A stretch of 64,000 nt of DNA from Thalassospira xiamenensis M-5 = DSM 17429 (GCF_000300235.2 NZ_CP004388.1:2275501-2339500); one strand, 5' to 3'; positions 36,126-45,792 are shown, counted from the first letter of the stretch. Notes: generated by a model not told the origin, from the sequence alone. Translations and numbers: made by a program.

Positions 36126-37631
36126 TCAGGCGTCGCCTAGTGCAATCCAGGTCGACTTGATTTCACAATATTTGTCCATCGCATGCAGCGAACGGTCACG
36201 ACCGGTGCCCGATTGCTTGTAACCGCCAAACGGCATGGTGATGGATCCACCGTCCCAGCAATTGACCCAGACAAGACCGGCACGCAGTTTTTTCGCGGCC
36301 AGATGCGCCTTGTTGATATCGCGCGTCCATACGGCTGCGGCAAGTCCATATGGCGTATCATTTGCCGTCTGAACAGCCTCTTTCCAATCCTTGACCGAAA
36401 TCACCGACAAAACCGGGCCAAAGATTTCTTCCTTGGCAATCGTCATGTCGTTTTTGACCGCATCAAAAACGGTTGGTTCGACATAATAGCCACCGGACTC
36501 GGTGCGTGCACGCTTGCCGCCGGTGCAAAGTTTTGCACCCTCGGCCGCCCCCTTCTCGATATAGCCGAGAACGCGGTTCATCTGATTTTCATCGACGATT
36601 GCGCCCATCTGGCTGTTCGGGTCTAGGGGGTCACCCGGCTGCATTTTGCGGCCTGCTGCAACCACTTTCTCGATGAATTCGTCCTTGATGCTTTCTTCGA
36701 CAATCAGGCGCGAACCGGCCGTGCAAACCTCGCCCTGATTATAGAAAATTCCGCCTGCTGCCGCTTCGGCCGCCGCGTCCATGTCGGGGCAATCGGCCAG
36801 AACGATATTCGGGCTTTTTCCACCGCATTCCAGCCAGACGCGTTTCATGTTCGACTGACCGGAATATTGCAAGAACAGTTTCCCGACTTCGCCCGAACCG
36901 GTAAAAGTCACGCAATCAACATCGGGATGCAGACCAAGCGCCTTACCCGCCGTCGGGCCAAAGCCGGGCAGAACGTTCAGAACACCCGCCGGAAGACCGG
37001 CTTCGACCGCCAGCTCCGCAACACGGATCGCGGTTAATGGCGACTGTTCGGCAGGTTTGAGAATGATCGAGTTCCCCATCGCCAGTGCCGGACCCAGCTT
37101 CCAGACCGCCATCATCAGCGGGAAGTTCCATGGCACGACTGCCGCCACCACGCCCAGCGGTTCACGCGTGATCATACCGATTGCGCGTGCTTCACCCGGT
37201 GAAATCTCGTCATAAATCTTGTCAATCGCCTCTGCGTACCAGCGAATGCATTTATAGGACAACGGAATGTCATCACCCGCCGCAAGGCTGATCGGTTTGC
37301 CCATATCAAGACTTTCAAGCAGCGCCAGTTCGGCAGCATGCTTTTCCGTCAGATCGGCAAATTTCATCATGACGGCCTTGCGCTTGCCCGGTGATGCTTC
37401 CGACCAACTGCCTTTTTCAAAGACCGCACGCGCGGACTGCACCGCGCGATTGACGTCTTCAACATCGCATTCGGCGACTTGGGTCAAAATCTTGCCGTCG
37501 CGCGGGCTGATGCAATCAAACGTTTTACCCGATGCCGCATCGACATAAACGCCATTGATAAAGGCCTTGTTGCGGATCGTCAGGCTGGCGGCCTGTGCTC
37601 TAAGCTGTTCGAAATTCAACTGGTTTGTCAT
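36126..37631 (-). CDS. puuC: Gamma-glutamyl-gamma-aminobutyraldehyde dehydrogenase
   Basis: 501 residues, a full-length NAD(P)-dependent aldehyde dehydrogenase. The Rossmann part shows PWNFPLMMAVWKLGPALA, the general base Glu lies in LECGGKSPNIV and the catalytic Cys in FYNQGEVCTAGSRL. The closest family by overall sequence style and context is PuuC/AldH, which oxidises gamma-glutamyl-aminobutyraldehyde (and 3-hydroxypropanal or aminoaldehydes). Flanked by puuR and speB on one strand; GGAGG precedes the ATG. Confidence 0.9.
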   Translation of the reverse strand: MTNQLNFEQLRAQAASLTIRNKAFINGVYVDAASGKTFDCISPRDGKILTQVAECDVEDVNRAVQSARAVFEKGSWSEASPGKRKAVMMKFADLTEKHAAELALLESLDMGKPISLAAGDDIPLSYKCIRWYAEAIDKIYDEISPGEARAIGMITREPLGVVAAVVPWNFPLMMAVWKLGPALAMGNSIILKPAEQSPLTAIRVAELAVEAGLPAGVLNVLPGFGPTAGKALGLHPDVDCVTFTGSGEVGKLFLQYSGQSNMKRVWLECGGKSPNIVLADCPDMDAAAEAAAGGIFYNQGEVCTAGSRLIVEESIKDEFIEKVVAAGRKMQPGDPLDPNSQMGAIVDENQMNRVLGYIEKGAAEGAKLCTGGKRARTESGGYYVEPTVFDAVKNDMTIAKEEIFGPVLSVISVKDWKEAVQTANDTPYGLAAAVWTRDINKAHLAAKKLRAGLVWVNCWDGGSITMPFGGYKQSGTGRDRSLHAMDKYCEIKSTWIALGDA

Positions 37632-37700
37632 CGGAAATCCTCCTGACGGATCGCGCGTGCTGTTTGTTCCGCGCGATATTCAAACATGATGATTGTGCAA

Positions 37701-38249
37701 TCAGTATGACGGTGGTGTCGCGGCACTGACAACTTCGCATTCAATGTCGCCCGCGTTACGAAACCGGTGCGGGATTTCCGCATTAAAGTAATAGGCGTCA
37801 CCTGGCCCAAGAACCTGAACCCGTTCGCCCACCGTGACCTCAAGCTTGCCACGGACGACAACACCGGCCTCCTCACCCTTCTGGACGATCAGATTGTCGC
37901 CGGTATCGCCGCCGGGCGGATAAATTTCATGAAGGACGCGCAGATTGCGGTCCTTGCGTGTTGCGCCGACAAGACGCATCGACATGGTGCCATCGGAAAG
38001 CTCGACGAGGTCTTCCTTGCGAAAGAAAATCTCCTCGCCGTTTTCCAGATCAATCGTAAAGAAGTTGATCAGGCTCATAGGGATGCCTGCCAGAACCTTG
38101 GCCAGACTGTCGACCGACGGGCTGACCCGGTTCTGTTCAATCGTCGATATCGTGCTGTTGGTGACACCGGCGCGGCGCGCCAGTTCACGCTGGGATAGCC
38201 CGTACATGGTACGTACTGCTTTCAGGCGATCCCCAACCTTTTGTGACAT
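37701..38249 (-). CDS. puuR: PuuR-type XRE/cupin transcriptional regulator
   Basis: 182 residues from the ATG at 38249 (MSQKVGDRLKAVRTM); an in-frame ATG 13 codons upstream is less likely. N-terminal XRE helix-turn-helix (LSQRELARRAGVTNSTISTIEQNRVSPSV, about residues 18-45) and a C-terminal cupin domain (GDNLIVQKGEEAGVVVRGKLEVTVGE, HRFRNAGD). In E. coli PuuR represses the putrescine genes and is released by putrescine; the cupin presumably senses a polyamine. It sits inside the operon between puuA and puuC. Candidate operator dyads lie before puuA. Confidence 0.9.
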   Translation of the reverse strand: MSQKVGDRLKAVRTMYGLSQRELARRAGVTNSTISTIEQNRVSPSVDSLAKVLAGIPMSLINFFTIDLENGEEIFFRKEDLVELSDGTMSMRLVGATRKDRNLRVLHEIYPPGGDTGDNLIVQKGEEAGVVVRGKLEVTVGERVQVLGPGDAYYFNAEIPHRFRNAGDIECEVVSAATPPSY

Positions 38250-38303
38250 CCGGTCTCTTCCCTGTCGGTCGCTCTTATCGGCGACCATTTTGCAAAAATG
38301 GCG

Positions 38304-39686
38304 TTATACCGCGTCAAGATACCAGCGGTATTCAAGCGGCGTGACCTCCGAGAAGAATTCATCATATTCGGAACGTCGACAGATATCGAATACCTCGACA
38401 AACCGTTCCCCCAGATATTCCTTGACGATGTCACCCTCGACAAAACGATCAAGTGCAGAAATCATGCTGCGCGGGACGATCTTGCCGCCATGCTGTTCAT
38501 AGCCGTTACCAACAATCGGATCACCTGGATCAAGCTTGTTCTTGATGCCGTAATGCATCCCTGCAAGAACGCAGGCCAGAACCAGATACGGGTTGGCATC
38601 CGCGCCCGACACACGATGTTCGATACGCGCGGCCTGCGGGCTACCGGCTGGGATACGCAGGGCAACCGTACGGTTGTTAAGCCCCCAGTTTGGAGACATC
38701 GGCGCATAGGCCTTGTTCTGGAACCGACGGTAGGAATTCGGATTTGGCGCAAAAATCGCCATGCTTTCAAACATCGACGCCTGCAAGCCGCCAATAGCGT
38801 TCAACAGGAGATCCGAAACATCCTCGTCGCCCTTGGGCGACAGGGCGTTATTTCCTTCCTCGTCACGTAGCGACACATGAACGTGCAATCCGTTACCCGC
38901 CTGATCGGAATAGGGTTTTGCCATGAATGTCGCGGTCACACCATGATCCCAGGCAATACCTTTGACAACGCGCTTAAGCTGCATCGCGTGGTCTGCCGCC
39001 TGCATCGGATCATTGACATGACCCAGATTGATCTCGAACTGGCCGGGGCCAGCTTCGGCAACGATTGTATCAGCAGGAATGCCCTGACGGTTCAGTTCGG
39101 CAACCGCGTCGTGAAGGACTTTTTCGAAATCCTCGATCTGCTGGAGGCCATAGACCTGCACACCATCCGACGCGATCCCGCCGCCAAGCGGTGCGGGTGG
39201 CAAGGGTGCGGCAGTTTGTTCGTTCTGATCGGCAAGATAGAATTCAAGTTCCAGCGCCACGGTCGGATAGAAACCATCCGCTGCCAGACGATCCACAACC
39301 GCCTGCAAAACGTTGCGCGGATCGGCAAAGAATTTTGTACCGTCCAAGTTATACAGGCTCATCATGACCTGTGCCAACGGTAGCTCACCATAGGGAACCG
39401 CATGCAGGGTTCCCGGGATTGGCTTGGCGATATTGTCCTGATCACCACTGGACCAAAGCATGCCGGTACCTTCCGGGTTGTCGCCGGTGATATCCACCAG
39501 ACACACAGAACCCGGCATGTTGATGCCTTCATGGAAGCTTTTAAGAAACTTCTGCTTGCTGATTCGCTTGCCCCGGAACACCCCGTTCACATCAGGAATG
39601 AGTAATTCGACAAGTTCTATATCCGGATTTGCTTCAAAGAATCGTTGAGCTTCCGCCCTACTGTCTTCGACGAACGACTTGTTCAT
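38304..39686 (-). CDS. puuA: Gamma-glutamylputrescine synthetase
   Basis: 460 residues of the glutamine-synthetase-like PuuA family. It lacks the adenylylation-site context of GlnA and carries GS landmarks: DVNGVFRGKRISKQKF near the start, ELEFYLAD, EAGPGQFEINLGHVNDPMQAADH, GNGLHVHVSLRDEEGNN and NRTVALRIPAGSPQAARIEHRVSGADANPYLVLA. It ligates glutamate to putrescine using ATP, the first step of the Puu route. First gene of the minus-strand puuA-puuR-puuC-speB group, with GGGAG before the ATG. Related enzymes act on other amines (GlnA3-type, ethanolamine), but context favours putrescine. Confidence 0.9.
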   Translation of the reverse strand: MNKSFVEDSRAEAQRFFEANPDIELVELLIPDVNGVFRGKRISKQKFLKSFHEGINMPGSVCLVDITGDNPEGTGMLWSSGDQDNIAKPIPGTLHAVPYGELPLAQVMMSLYNLDGTKFFADPRNVLQAVVDRLAADGFYPTVALELEFYLADQNEQTAAPLPPAPLGGGIASDGVQVYGLQQIEDFEKVLHDAVAELNRQGIPADTIVAEAGPGQFEINLGHVNDPMQAADHAMQLKRVVKGIAWDHGVTATFMAKPYSDQAGNGLHVHVSLRDEEGNNALSPKGDEDVSDLLLNAIGGLQASMFESMAIFAPNPNSYRRFQNKAYAPMSPNWGLNNRTVALRIPAGSPQAARIEHRVSGADANPYLVLACVLAGMHYGIKNKLDPGDPIVGNGYEQHGGKIVPRSMISALDRFVEGDIVKEYLGERFVEVFDICRRSEYDEFFSEVTPLEYRWYLDAV

Positions 39687-39987
39687 CGTCTAATACTCCC
39701 AGAAAAGCCTGTTTATTTCACTTTTCATCGTGCCCCGCCCAATGATTGCGGTCAAGCCCCTCGTTCGATATATCGTGCAAATAATGCACTGCAAAATAAA
39801 CGCACGACATCATTGCATTGGATATTAATAATGGTTTGAAACAACCAGTGCATATCAAATTTGGCACCAAGACGACAAAATTGTTTCATAAAATTTCCCC
39901 TTGCAAAGGTGTTCAAAAAAACGAACACTTGTCTCAGATGTTCAACATATCGCACAAAGCAGGCGACTATCGCTGTCAGGAGACGTT
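39687..39987. promoter_or_regulatory. Divergent puuA/spuC promoter region with dyads
   Basis: 301 bp, AT-rich. Two dyads are visible: GTGTTC at 39909-39914 facing GAACAC at 39923-39928 across an 8-base spacer of mostly A, and ATGTT-C-AACAT at 39938-39948. Both contain a TGTTC/GAACA core, which also ends the reported E. coli PuuR site (ending in TGAACA). They could be PuuR operators for spuC or both directions. No -35/-10 pair was convincing. Confidence 0.45.
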
Positions 39988-41358
39988 ATGAATAATTTCG
40001 ACAAAACCGCCTATTGGCAGGATATCGATCAGCAGCACCACATTCATCCGTTTACCGATACGGCCGACCTTAACAATCGTGGCACACGCGTGATTACACG
40101 CGCCAAAGGCGTCTTCATCGAAGATTCGCACGGTAAACAGTATCTGGACGGCATGGCTGGCTTGTGGTGCGTCAATGTCGGTTATGGCCGCAAGGAACTT
40201 GCCGAAGCCGCCTATAACCAGATGCTGGAATTGCCCTACTACAACAACTTCTTCCAGTGCGCGAACACGCCTGCGATCGAGCTTTCCAAAGTTCTTGCAG
40301 AAATCACGCCCGATGGTTTGAACCACGTATTTTATGCCAACTCCGGGTCGGAAGCGAACGACACGGTCGTGCGCATGGTGCGCCAGTACTGGAAGCTTAA
40401 AGGCCAGCCGGAACGCACCTACATCATCAGCCGCAAGAACGCCTATCACGGCTCGACCATTGCCGGGGCATCGCTTGGCGGGATGGCCGGGATGCATTCA
40501 CAGGGCGGGCCGATGCTGCCTGATGTTGTGCATATCGATCAACCGTACTGGTACGGCGAAGGCGGCGATCATACCCCCGAAGAATTCGGCCTGATTGCCG
40601 CACGCAAGCTTGAAGAAAAAATCGAAGAACTTGGTGCCGACCGCGTCGGCGCCTTCATCGGCGAACCGATCCAGGGTGCCGGTGGCGTGATAATTCCGCC
40701 ATCAACCTACTGGCCGGAAATTCAACGCATCTGCAAAAAATACGACATTCTTCTGATTGCAGATGAAGTCATTTGCGGATTTGGCCGTACCGGCAACTGG
40801 TTTGGCTCCGACACGTTCGATATCAAGCCGGACCTGATGCCAATGGCAAAGGGCATGTCGTCGGGTTACCTTCCGATTTCGGCCGTTATGGTCGGTGAAC
40901 GGGTTGCTGACGTCCTGATCAACGAATGCGGCGAATTTACCCACGGCTTCACCTATTCCGGCCACCCGGCAGCCGCCGCCGTAGCCTTGGAAAACATCAG
41001 GATCATTCGCGATGAAAAGCTTGTTGAACGTGTCCGCGATGATATCGGTCCGTACTTTGCCGAAAAACTTAAAACCCTTGCCGATCATCCGCTGGTCGGG
41101 GCAGTTGAAACCGTCGGCCTGATTGCCGGTATTCCGCTGGTCGATAACAAGGCGACCCGCAAACCGTTCGATAAACCGGGCACGGTGGGCACGATCTGCC
41201 GGGATGCCTGTGTTGAAAATGGCGTTATCATGCGAGCCTGCGGTGATCGCATGGTGGCATCACCTCCGCTTTGCATCACGCACGACGAAGTCGATGAGCT
41301 GGTCAAACGCGCACGTGCCGCGTTTGATGCAACAGCCAGGAAAATCGGCAAAATGTAG
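39988..41358 (+). CDS. spuC: Putrescine-pyruvate type aminotransferase (class III)
   Basis: 456 residues from the ATG at 39988, with CAGGAGA upstream; the frame from 39901 adds a non-conserved leader. A class III PLP aminotransferase: substrate/PLP contacts YANSGSEANDTVVRM and NAYHGSTIAGASLGG, the Asp of LLIADEVICGFGRTGN and the PLP lysine in MAKGMSSGYLPISAV. It resembles SpuC/YhxA-type omega-aminotransferases that move the terminal amine of putrescine or cadaverine to pyruvate. It diverges from puuA, giving a non-glutamylated alternative to PuuA-PuuB. Terminator follows at 41387-41421. Confidence 0.88.
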   Translation: MNNFDKTAYWQDIDQQHHIHPFTDTADLNNRGTRVITRAKGVFIEDSHGKQYLDGMAGLWCVNVGYGRKELAEAAYNQMLELPYYNNFFQCANTPAIELSKVLAEITPDGLNHVFYANSGSEANDTVVRMVRQYWKLKGQPERTYIISRKNAYHGSTIAGASLGGMAGMHSQGGPMLPDVVHIDQPYWYGEGGDHTPEEFGLIAARKLEEKIEELGADRVGAFIGEPIQGAGGVIIPPSTYWPEIQRICKKYDILLIADEVICGFGRTGNWFGSDTFDIKPDLMPMAKGMSSGYLPISAVMVGERVADVLINECGEFTHGFTYSGHPAAAAVALENIRIIRDEKLVERVRDDIGPYFAEKLKTLADHPLVGAVETVGLIAGIPLVDNKATRKPFDKPGTVGTICRDACVENGVIMRACGDRMVASPPLCITHDEVDELVKRARAAFDATARKIGKM

Positions 41359-41386
41359 GTTCCGATTTAAATCAAGACATTACACA

Positions 41387-41421
41387 AACACCCGGCGGGA
41401 TATATCATTCGCCGGGTGTTT
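41387..41421 (+). terminator. Terminator after spuC
   Basis: A 12-bp perfect stem (AAACACCCGGCG / CGCCGGGTGTTT) with an 11-base loop, followed by GTGATTTTGTC. Confidence 0.85.
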
Positions 41422-41473
41422 GTGATTTTGTCTCGAAACACTGCTGAAATGCCCTATCTCAAAAGAGTCCGCC

Positions 41474-42823
41474 ATGCTCAAACGCCTTTATCAATCCCCC
41501 GCCTATCAAACCGCCACCCTGCCCGACAGCTATTGGGTTGCCAGTGCTGGCCATCTGCCCGAATGTGATCAAATGCCCGATGAGGGCACCATCACGGCCG
41601 ATGTCGCGATCATTGGTGGCGGTTATTGCGGCCTGTCAGCTGCACTGGAACTGGCAGAAAGCGGCATTGATGTTGCGGTATTCGATGCCGGGCGTTCCGG
41701 ATGGGGCGCATCAGGGCGCAATGGTGGATTTTGCTGCATGGGCGGAAGCGGCAAAAGCTATGCACAGCTTTCAAAGAAGTTTGGTGATGACCAAACACGC
41801 CATTTTGCCAAACTTCAACGCAGTGCGATTGACCTTGTCGCATCGCGGCTTGAAGAGTGGAATATTGATGCTGATCGTCATTCGGACGGGGAAGTCATAC
41901 TGGCGCACAAAGCCAATCGGGTGGCGGAATTGCGCAAAGAGGCCGAGGAAAATAATCATTTTACCGGTATCGAAAGCGAATTCCTGACCAAGGACGAGCT
42001 TCGCGAACGCGGTCTTTGTGCGCAGGAAACCCATGCAGGATTGCACGTCAAAAAAGGTTTTGGCCTGCATCCGTTGAAATATCTGGCCGGACTGCATCGT
42101 GCCTGTGTAACCAAAGGTGTTCGGATATTTGAACAGGCGACCATTGAAGACCTCCAAGACACCGGGGACGGTTACATCCTGACCTGCAAAAATGTGCGAA
42201 TTTCGGCGAACAAGGTCGTTATCGCCACTAATGGCTACAGCGCCGAAAACCTGCCAGACTGGATCGGCGGGCGATTGATGCCGGTCTTTTCGGGTATTCT
42301 TGTCACCCGACCGATGTCAGATCATGAGCTTGCAACGCAAGGCTGGACCAGCGACCTGATGGCGTTTGATACCCGCATCTTGCTGCACTATTTCCGTAAA
42401 CTCCCTGATAATCGGTTCATGTTTGGCGGTCGCGGCGGCATCACGGCAACCCCCGCCGCATTTGATGATGCAAAACAGCATCTGTTGGCGCATTTTCGCC
42501 GGATGTTCCCCGCATGGCAGGATGTTGAAATCACCCATCACTGGAACGGTCTTGCCTGCCTTTCGCAGTCGTTCCGCCCCTATCTTGGTCGGGTTCCGGG
42601 GCATCGGGACGTCTGGACGGGACTTGCATGGCATGGCAACGGCGTCGCACTTGGAAGTCTGGCCGGGAAAATGCTGGGTCAGCAAATTCTGGGCGCCAAG
42701 GGCCCGGATGATGTCGGTGCCATCATGGGGACACCACCGGATCGTTTCCCGTTATCAAAGTTTCGCCGGATCGGCCGCAGTCTTGCCTATCGATATTATG
42801 GTCTGCGTGACGAGTTTGCGTAA
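41474..42823 (+). CDS. FAD-dependent amine oxidase, PuuB-like paralogue
   Basis: 449 residues of the DAO/glycine-oxidase flavoprotein family. FAD motif GGGYCGLSAALELAESGIDV, then FDAGRSGWGASGRNGGFCCMG, a pattern shared with PuuB. The second half has NGLACLSQSFRPYLGRV and GLAWHGNGVALGSLAGKMLG, a C-terminal FAD contact. Likely oxidises a secondary or primary amine from the polyamine pathway and releases hydrogen peroxide or passes electrons onward. It is a paralogue of the PuuB encoded at 44302-45615, so the two may handle different glutamylated or free amines. A truncated hemoglobin gene follows after 83 bp. Confidence 0.85.
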   Translation: MLKRLYQSPAYQTATLPDSYWVASAGHLPECDQMPDEGTITADVAIIGGGYCGLSAALELAESGIDVAVFDAGRSGWGASGRNGGFCCMGGSGKSYAQLSKKFGDDQTRHFAKLQRSAIDLVASRLEEWNIDADRHSDGEVILAHKANRVAELRKEAEENNHFTGIESEFLTKDELRERGLCAQETHAGLHVKKGFGLHPLKYLAGLHRACVTKGVRIFEQATIEDLQDTGDGYILTCKNVRISANKVVIATNGYSAENLPDWIGGRLMPVFSGILVTRPMSDHELATQGWTSDLMAFDTRILLHYFRKLPDNRFMFGGRGGITATPAAFDDAKQHLLAHFRRMFPAWQDVEITHHWNGLACLSQSFRPYLGRVPGHRDVWTGLAWHGNGVALGSLAGKMLGQQILGAKGPDDVGAIMGTPPDRFPLSKFRRIGRSLAYRYYGLRDEFA

Positions 42824-42906
42824 TCAGTCAAACTGACCTATGTCATGTCGCGGATATGGCCTTTGCGCTATTGCCCGGATTAATCCTTATCGAGCACGAG
42901 ACGAGC

Positions 42907-43389
42907 ATGTCAGATCAACCGACCCTTGCCGAAATCAAAGAACGGCGTGAAATCGCGACCCGCAAAATCCGCGAAGAAACCGGTATTGATCACCAAATGA
43001 TCAAAGATATCGTGCATGGCTTTTATGCCAAGGTACACGACGACGCGATGCTGGGCCCGGTATTTGCCGAGAAGATCACGGATTGGGATCACCATTTGGA
43101 ACGGATGTGCATGTTTTGGGCATCTGTGGCACTTGCCAGTGGTGCCTATGACGGTCGCCCGATGCAAAAGCACCTGACACTCAGGATCGACCGCACCCAT
43201 TTTGATCGCTGGCTTGAATTATTTGCCGAAACACTGGCAGAGCATTGCGAAACAGCTGCCGCACGTCACTTCATGGAACGCGCCCTTCGGATTGCATCCA
43301 GTTTCGAAATCGGGATTGCTGCGCATAACGGCGTCATTCTGGGTAAAGGCGAACGTTACGATCCGGTTTCGGCATGGTCCCCGAAATAG
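42907..43389 (+). CDS. Group III truncated hemoglobin
   Basis: 160 residues from the ATG at 42907; the frame from 42856 reads upstream without a site. Truncated-globin features: FYAKVHDDAMLGPVFAEKITDWDHHLERMCMFWASVAL (helices B to E, with aromatic residues FY at the B position and a conserved WDHHLERM) and a following HLTLRIDRTHFDRWLELF segment that should hold the proximal histidine. These proteins bind O2, NO or peroxide at one haem. Placement after an oxygen-using flavin oxidase and within polyamine genes suggests oxygen or peroxide chemistry, but that is inference. Confidence 0.85.
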   Translation: MSDQPTLAEIKERREIATRKIREETGIDHQMIKDIVHGFYAKVHDDAMLGPVFAEKITDWDHHLERMCMFWASVALASGAYDGRPMQKHLTLRIDRTHFDRWLELFAETLAEHCETAAARHFMERALRIASSFEIGIAAHNGVILGKGERYDPVSAWSPK

Positions 43390-43625
43390 GCCAGAACTCA
43401 TAGTAATCAGCACACTGCAAAACTTTTTGTCAGCTTTCTTAAGACCGACATGTTGACAACATTGTCCTGCTCTGAACAAAATATTTTTACGTGTTATTAC
43501 TAGACGGGGGCAATCTTCGCGCGCACTGAACTGGCAAATCAAAGGGCTTATATTGGCAGCCCTGCAAGATTGCTATGTGCCAGACCGATTGCAGAGTACG
43601 ACGGACGAGAGCGGAGAAAGACGAT

Positions 43626-44297
43626 ATGTGGTCTTGGATTGGCGTCAGCGCAGTCATCATTCTAGCCCTGATTACCTATACGATTTATGGCCACAAACGT
43701 CATCTCAGCCCGACAAAGGGTAAGAAAATCGATCTTTCTCAACGCCCAAACAGCGCGCTTCTAATCATTGATCTGCAAGAAGACTTTACGCTGGCCACCG
43801 GCAAAAACGCCTATGAACCTGCCGCGGTCGAAAAAACGATTTCCGCGATCAATGAACTTGTTGAAATTGCCAACAAAACCGGTCAATCGGTGATCTCTGT
43901 CCGTCAGATATTCAAAGGCTGGTACATCAATCTTCTGGTTAGTCTGTTCAATAATGGGCGCGGTAGCCCGAAATCACCGGGCCTTGATCTTGATGCCCGC
44001 CTGAACGGCGATATCGATCATGACATTACCAAAGCCCGCGCCGATGCCTTCAGCGCGCCTGAACTTGAACGCGTTCTTGAACGCCAGAAAGTCGGCAAGC
44101 TGCACATCGTCGGTCTGGATGGAAATTACTGCGTCCAAGCAACAATGCAGGCCGCAATCAACCGCGGATATGATGTTTCATTCACCGATGCCGGTATTTT
44201 GGCGGTCAATCCCGGCATTTGGCAAAAAACCAAGGCCCGCCTCGCGGCGAGTGGTGCCAAAAGCACCATCACACAAGCCCCCGCCAAGGCATCCTGA
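43626..44297 (+). CDS. Membrane-anchored isochorismatase-like cysteine hydrolase
   Basis: 223 residues from the ATG at 43626, with GGAG upstream. An N-terminal transmembrane helix (WIGVSAVIILALITYTIYG) is followed by the cysteine-hydrolase core: catalytic Asp in ALLIIDLQEDFT and Cys in GLDGNYCVQATMQAA (family consensus xxxCVxxTAxxA). The family includes nicotinamidase, isochorismatase and N-carbamoyl-putrescine-type amidohydrolases. The anchor is unusual, as most members are soluble. It lies 237 bp after the globin and converges with puuB. Substrate unknown; an amide of the surrounding polyamine route is possible but unproved. Confidence 0.82.
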   Translation: MWSWIGVSAVIILALITYTIYGHKRHLSPTKGKKIDLSQRPNSALLIIDLQEDFTLATGKNAYEPAAVEKTISAINELVEIANKTGQSVISVRQIFKGWYINLLVSLFNNGRGSPKSPGLDLDARLNGDIDHDITKARADAFSAPELERVLERQKVGKLHIVGLDGNYCVQATMQAAINRGYDVSFTDAGILAVNPGIWQKTKARLAASGAKSTITQAPAKAS

Positions 44298-44301
44298 AAC
44301 T

Positions 44302-45615
44302 TTACAGTCTGTCGCGGATTGAATACCAGGTCATGGCAAGAACCAAAAACGGATAGCGCAACGCCTTGCCGCCCGGGAAACTTGGAATTTTGATGTTTGA
44401 CATCACATCAAACCGGTCCATCGTGCCCGATATCGCATCGGCCATGATCTGCCCGGCCAGTGTCGCCATGGCAACCCCATGCCCGGAATAGCCCGTCGCG
44501 GTATAGACGCGGTCCTCTACCTTGCGGAAAAACGGCATGCGATTCATCGTAATCGCCAATGTCCCGCCCCAGCCATAATCGATTTTCACATCCTTAAGCT
44601 GCGGATAGACTTCCAGCATATGCGGCGCAACAAAGGATTTTATATCCTTGGGGAAGTGATAGCTGTATGTCTCGCCACCGCCAAACAACATGCGTTTATC
44701 AGCCGACAGGCGATAATAATTGATCACGAATTTTGAATCCGCCACCGCCACATCATCGCGGATCAGTTCACGCGCCAGATCATCGCCCAATGGCTCGGTC
44801 GCAATAACGAAATTGTTGATCGGCATCACCCGTCTGGCAACCCGGTCTTCCAGCCCGTCAAGATACCCGTTGCAGCCCAGCACCATCATATCCGCCGTCA
44901 CCCGATGCCCTGATGCCGTTTTGACAATAACCTTTTCGTCATTGTCATAGCCATTAACCGTCGCGTTTTCAAAAATCCGCGCCCCGGCGGCACGTGCCGC
45001 ATCCGCAAGTCCAAGCGCGAAATTCAGCGGATGAAGATGCCCCGCCCCCATATCAAGCGACCCGCCATAATAAAATTCCGACCCCAGCATGTCGCGGATT
45101 TCATCCCGGTCAACGGCACGGATCGCGTCATAGCCATATTCGGTCCGGAGTTTTTCGGTATATTCGTGCGTGCCTGCCACAAATCGTTCGCGATGATCGG
45201 CATGCAGAATGCCCGGTTTCCAGTCGCATTTGATGTCATGCTTGGTAATCAGGCTTTTGACGATATCCTTGGATTGCTCCGCAATATCCCATAGCTTTCT
45301 GGCATCGTCGCGACCGACCATCTTTTCAAGGTCGTCCTGCTCGCGGCGCTGTCCCGAACCGACCTGCCCGCCATTGCGCCCTGATGCACCCCAACCAACC
45401 CGATGCGCTTCAAGCAACACAACACTATATCCGCGTTCCGCCAGATGAAGTGCCGCGGACAGTCCGGTAAACCCGCCGCCGACAACAACAACATCGCAAA
45501 CCTGATCCCCATCCAGTTCGACAAAGTGTTCGGTCTTGTTTGCCGTCGCGGCGTAATAGGACGACGGATATGCACCGGACTTGTCATTTGCGGTCAGGAA
45601 GCTTGGGGTAAACAC
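44302..45615 (-). CDS. puuB: Gamma-glutamylputrescine oxidoreductase
   Basis: 437 residues. Follows E. coli PuuB closely: SSYYAATANK near the start, DVVVVGGGFTGLSAALHLAERGYSVVLLEA (FAD motif), RVGWGASGRNGGQVGSGQRRE, SLDMGAGHLHPLNFALGLADAAR, and the C-terminal YSGHGVAMATLAGQIMA. PuuB oxidises gamma-glutamylputrescine to gamma-glutamyl-aminobutyraldehyde, the PuuC substrate. Gene lies 4.6 kb from puuA, on the same strand, convergent with the isochorismatase-like gene (4 bp between stops). puuD, the final hydrolase, is not in the window. Confidence 0.92.
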   Translation of the reverse strand: MFTPSFLTANDKSGAYPSSYYAATANKTEHFVELDGDQVCDVVVVGGGFTGLSAALHLAERGYSVVLLEAHRVGWGASGRNGGQVGSGQRREQDDLEKMVGRDDARKLWDIAEQSKDIVKSLITKHDIKCDWKPGILHADHRERFVAGTHEYTEKLRTEYGYDAIRAVDRDEIRDMLGSEFYYGGSLDMGAGHLHPLNFALGLADAARAAGARIFENATVNGYDNDEKVIVKTASGHRVTADMMVLGCNGYLDGLEDRVARRVMPINNFVIATEPLGDDLARELIRDDVAVADSKFVINYYRLSADKRMLFGGGETYSYHFPKDIKSFVAPHMLEVYPQLKDVKIDYGWGGTLAITMNRMPFFRKVEDRVYTATGYSGHGVAMATLAGQIMADAISGTMDRFDVMSNIKIPSFPGGKALRYPFLVLAMTWYSIRDRL

Positions 45616-45792
45616 GCGATGCCTCGGATTGGTTGTCTTGAGATTTATAATCCCGTCATGGTGCCGGAATTGATCGGACCATCAAGGGAAAACTGGCTAG
45701 AACCAGCCTTCGCACATGCTTTTCACCGATTATGTCAAAACAGGCAACAACCGGAACAAAGGATTGCGCAAAAACCGGTTTATAAGGGTAAT

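Noticed and set aside
43441-43500. TTGACA followed by an AT-rich stretch before the isochorismatase-like gene
   Set aside because: The spacing to any -10-like hexamer is far from 16-18 bp, so a promoter call is not supported.
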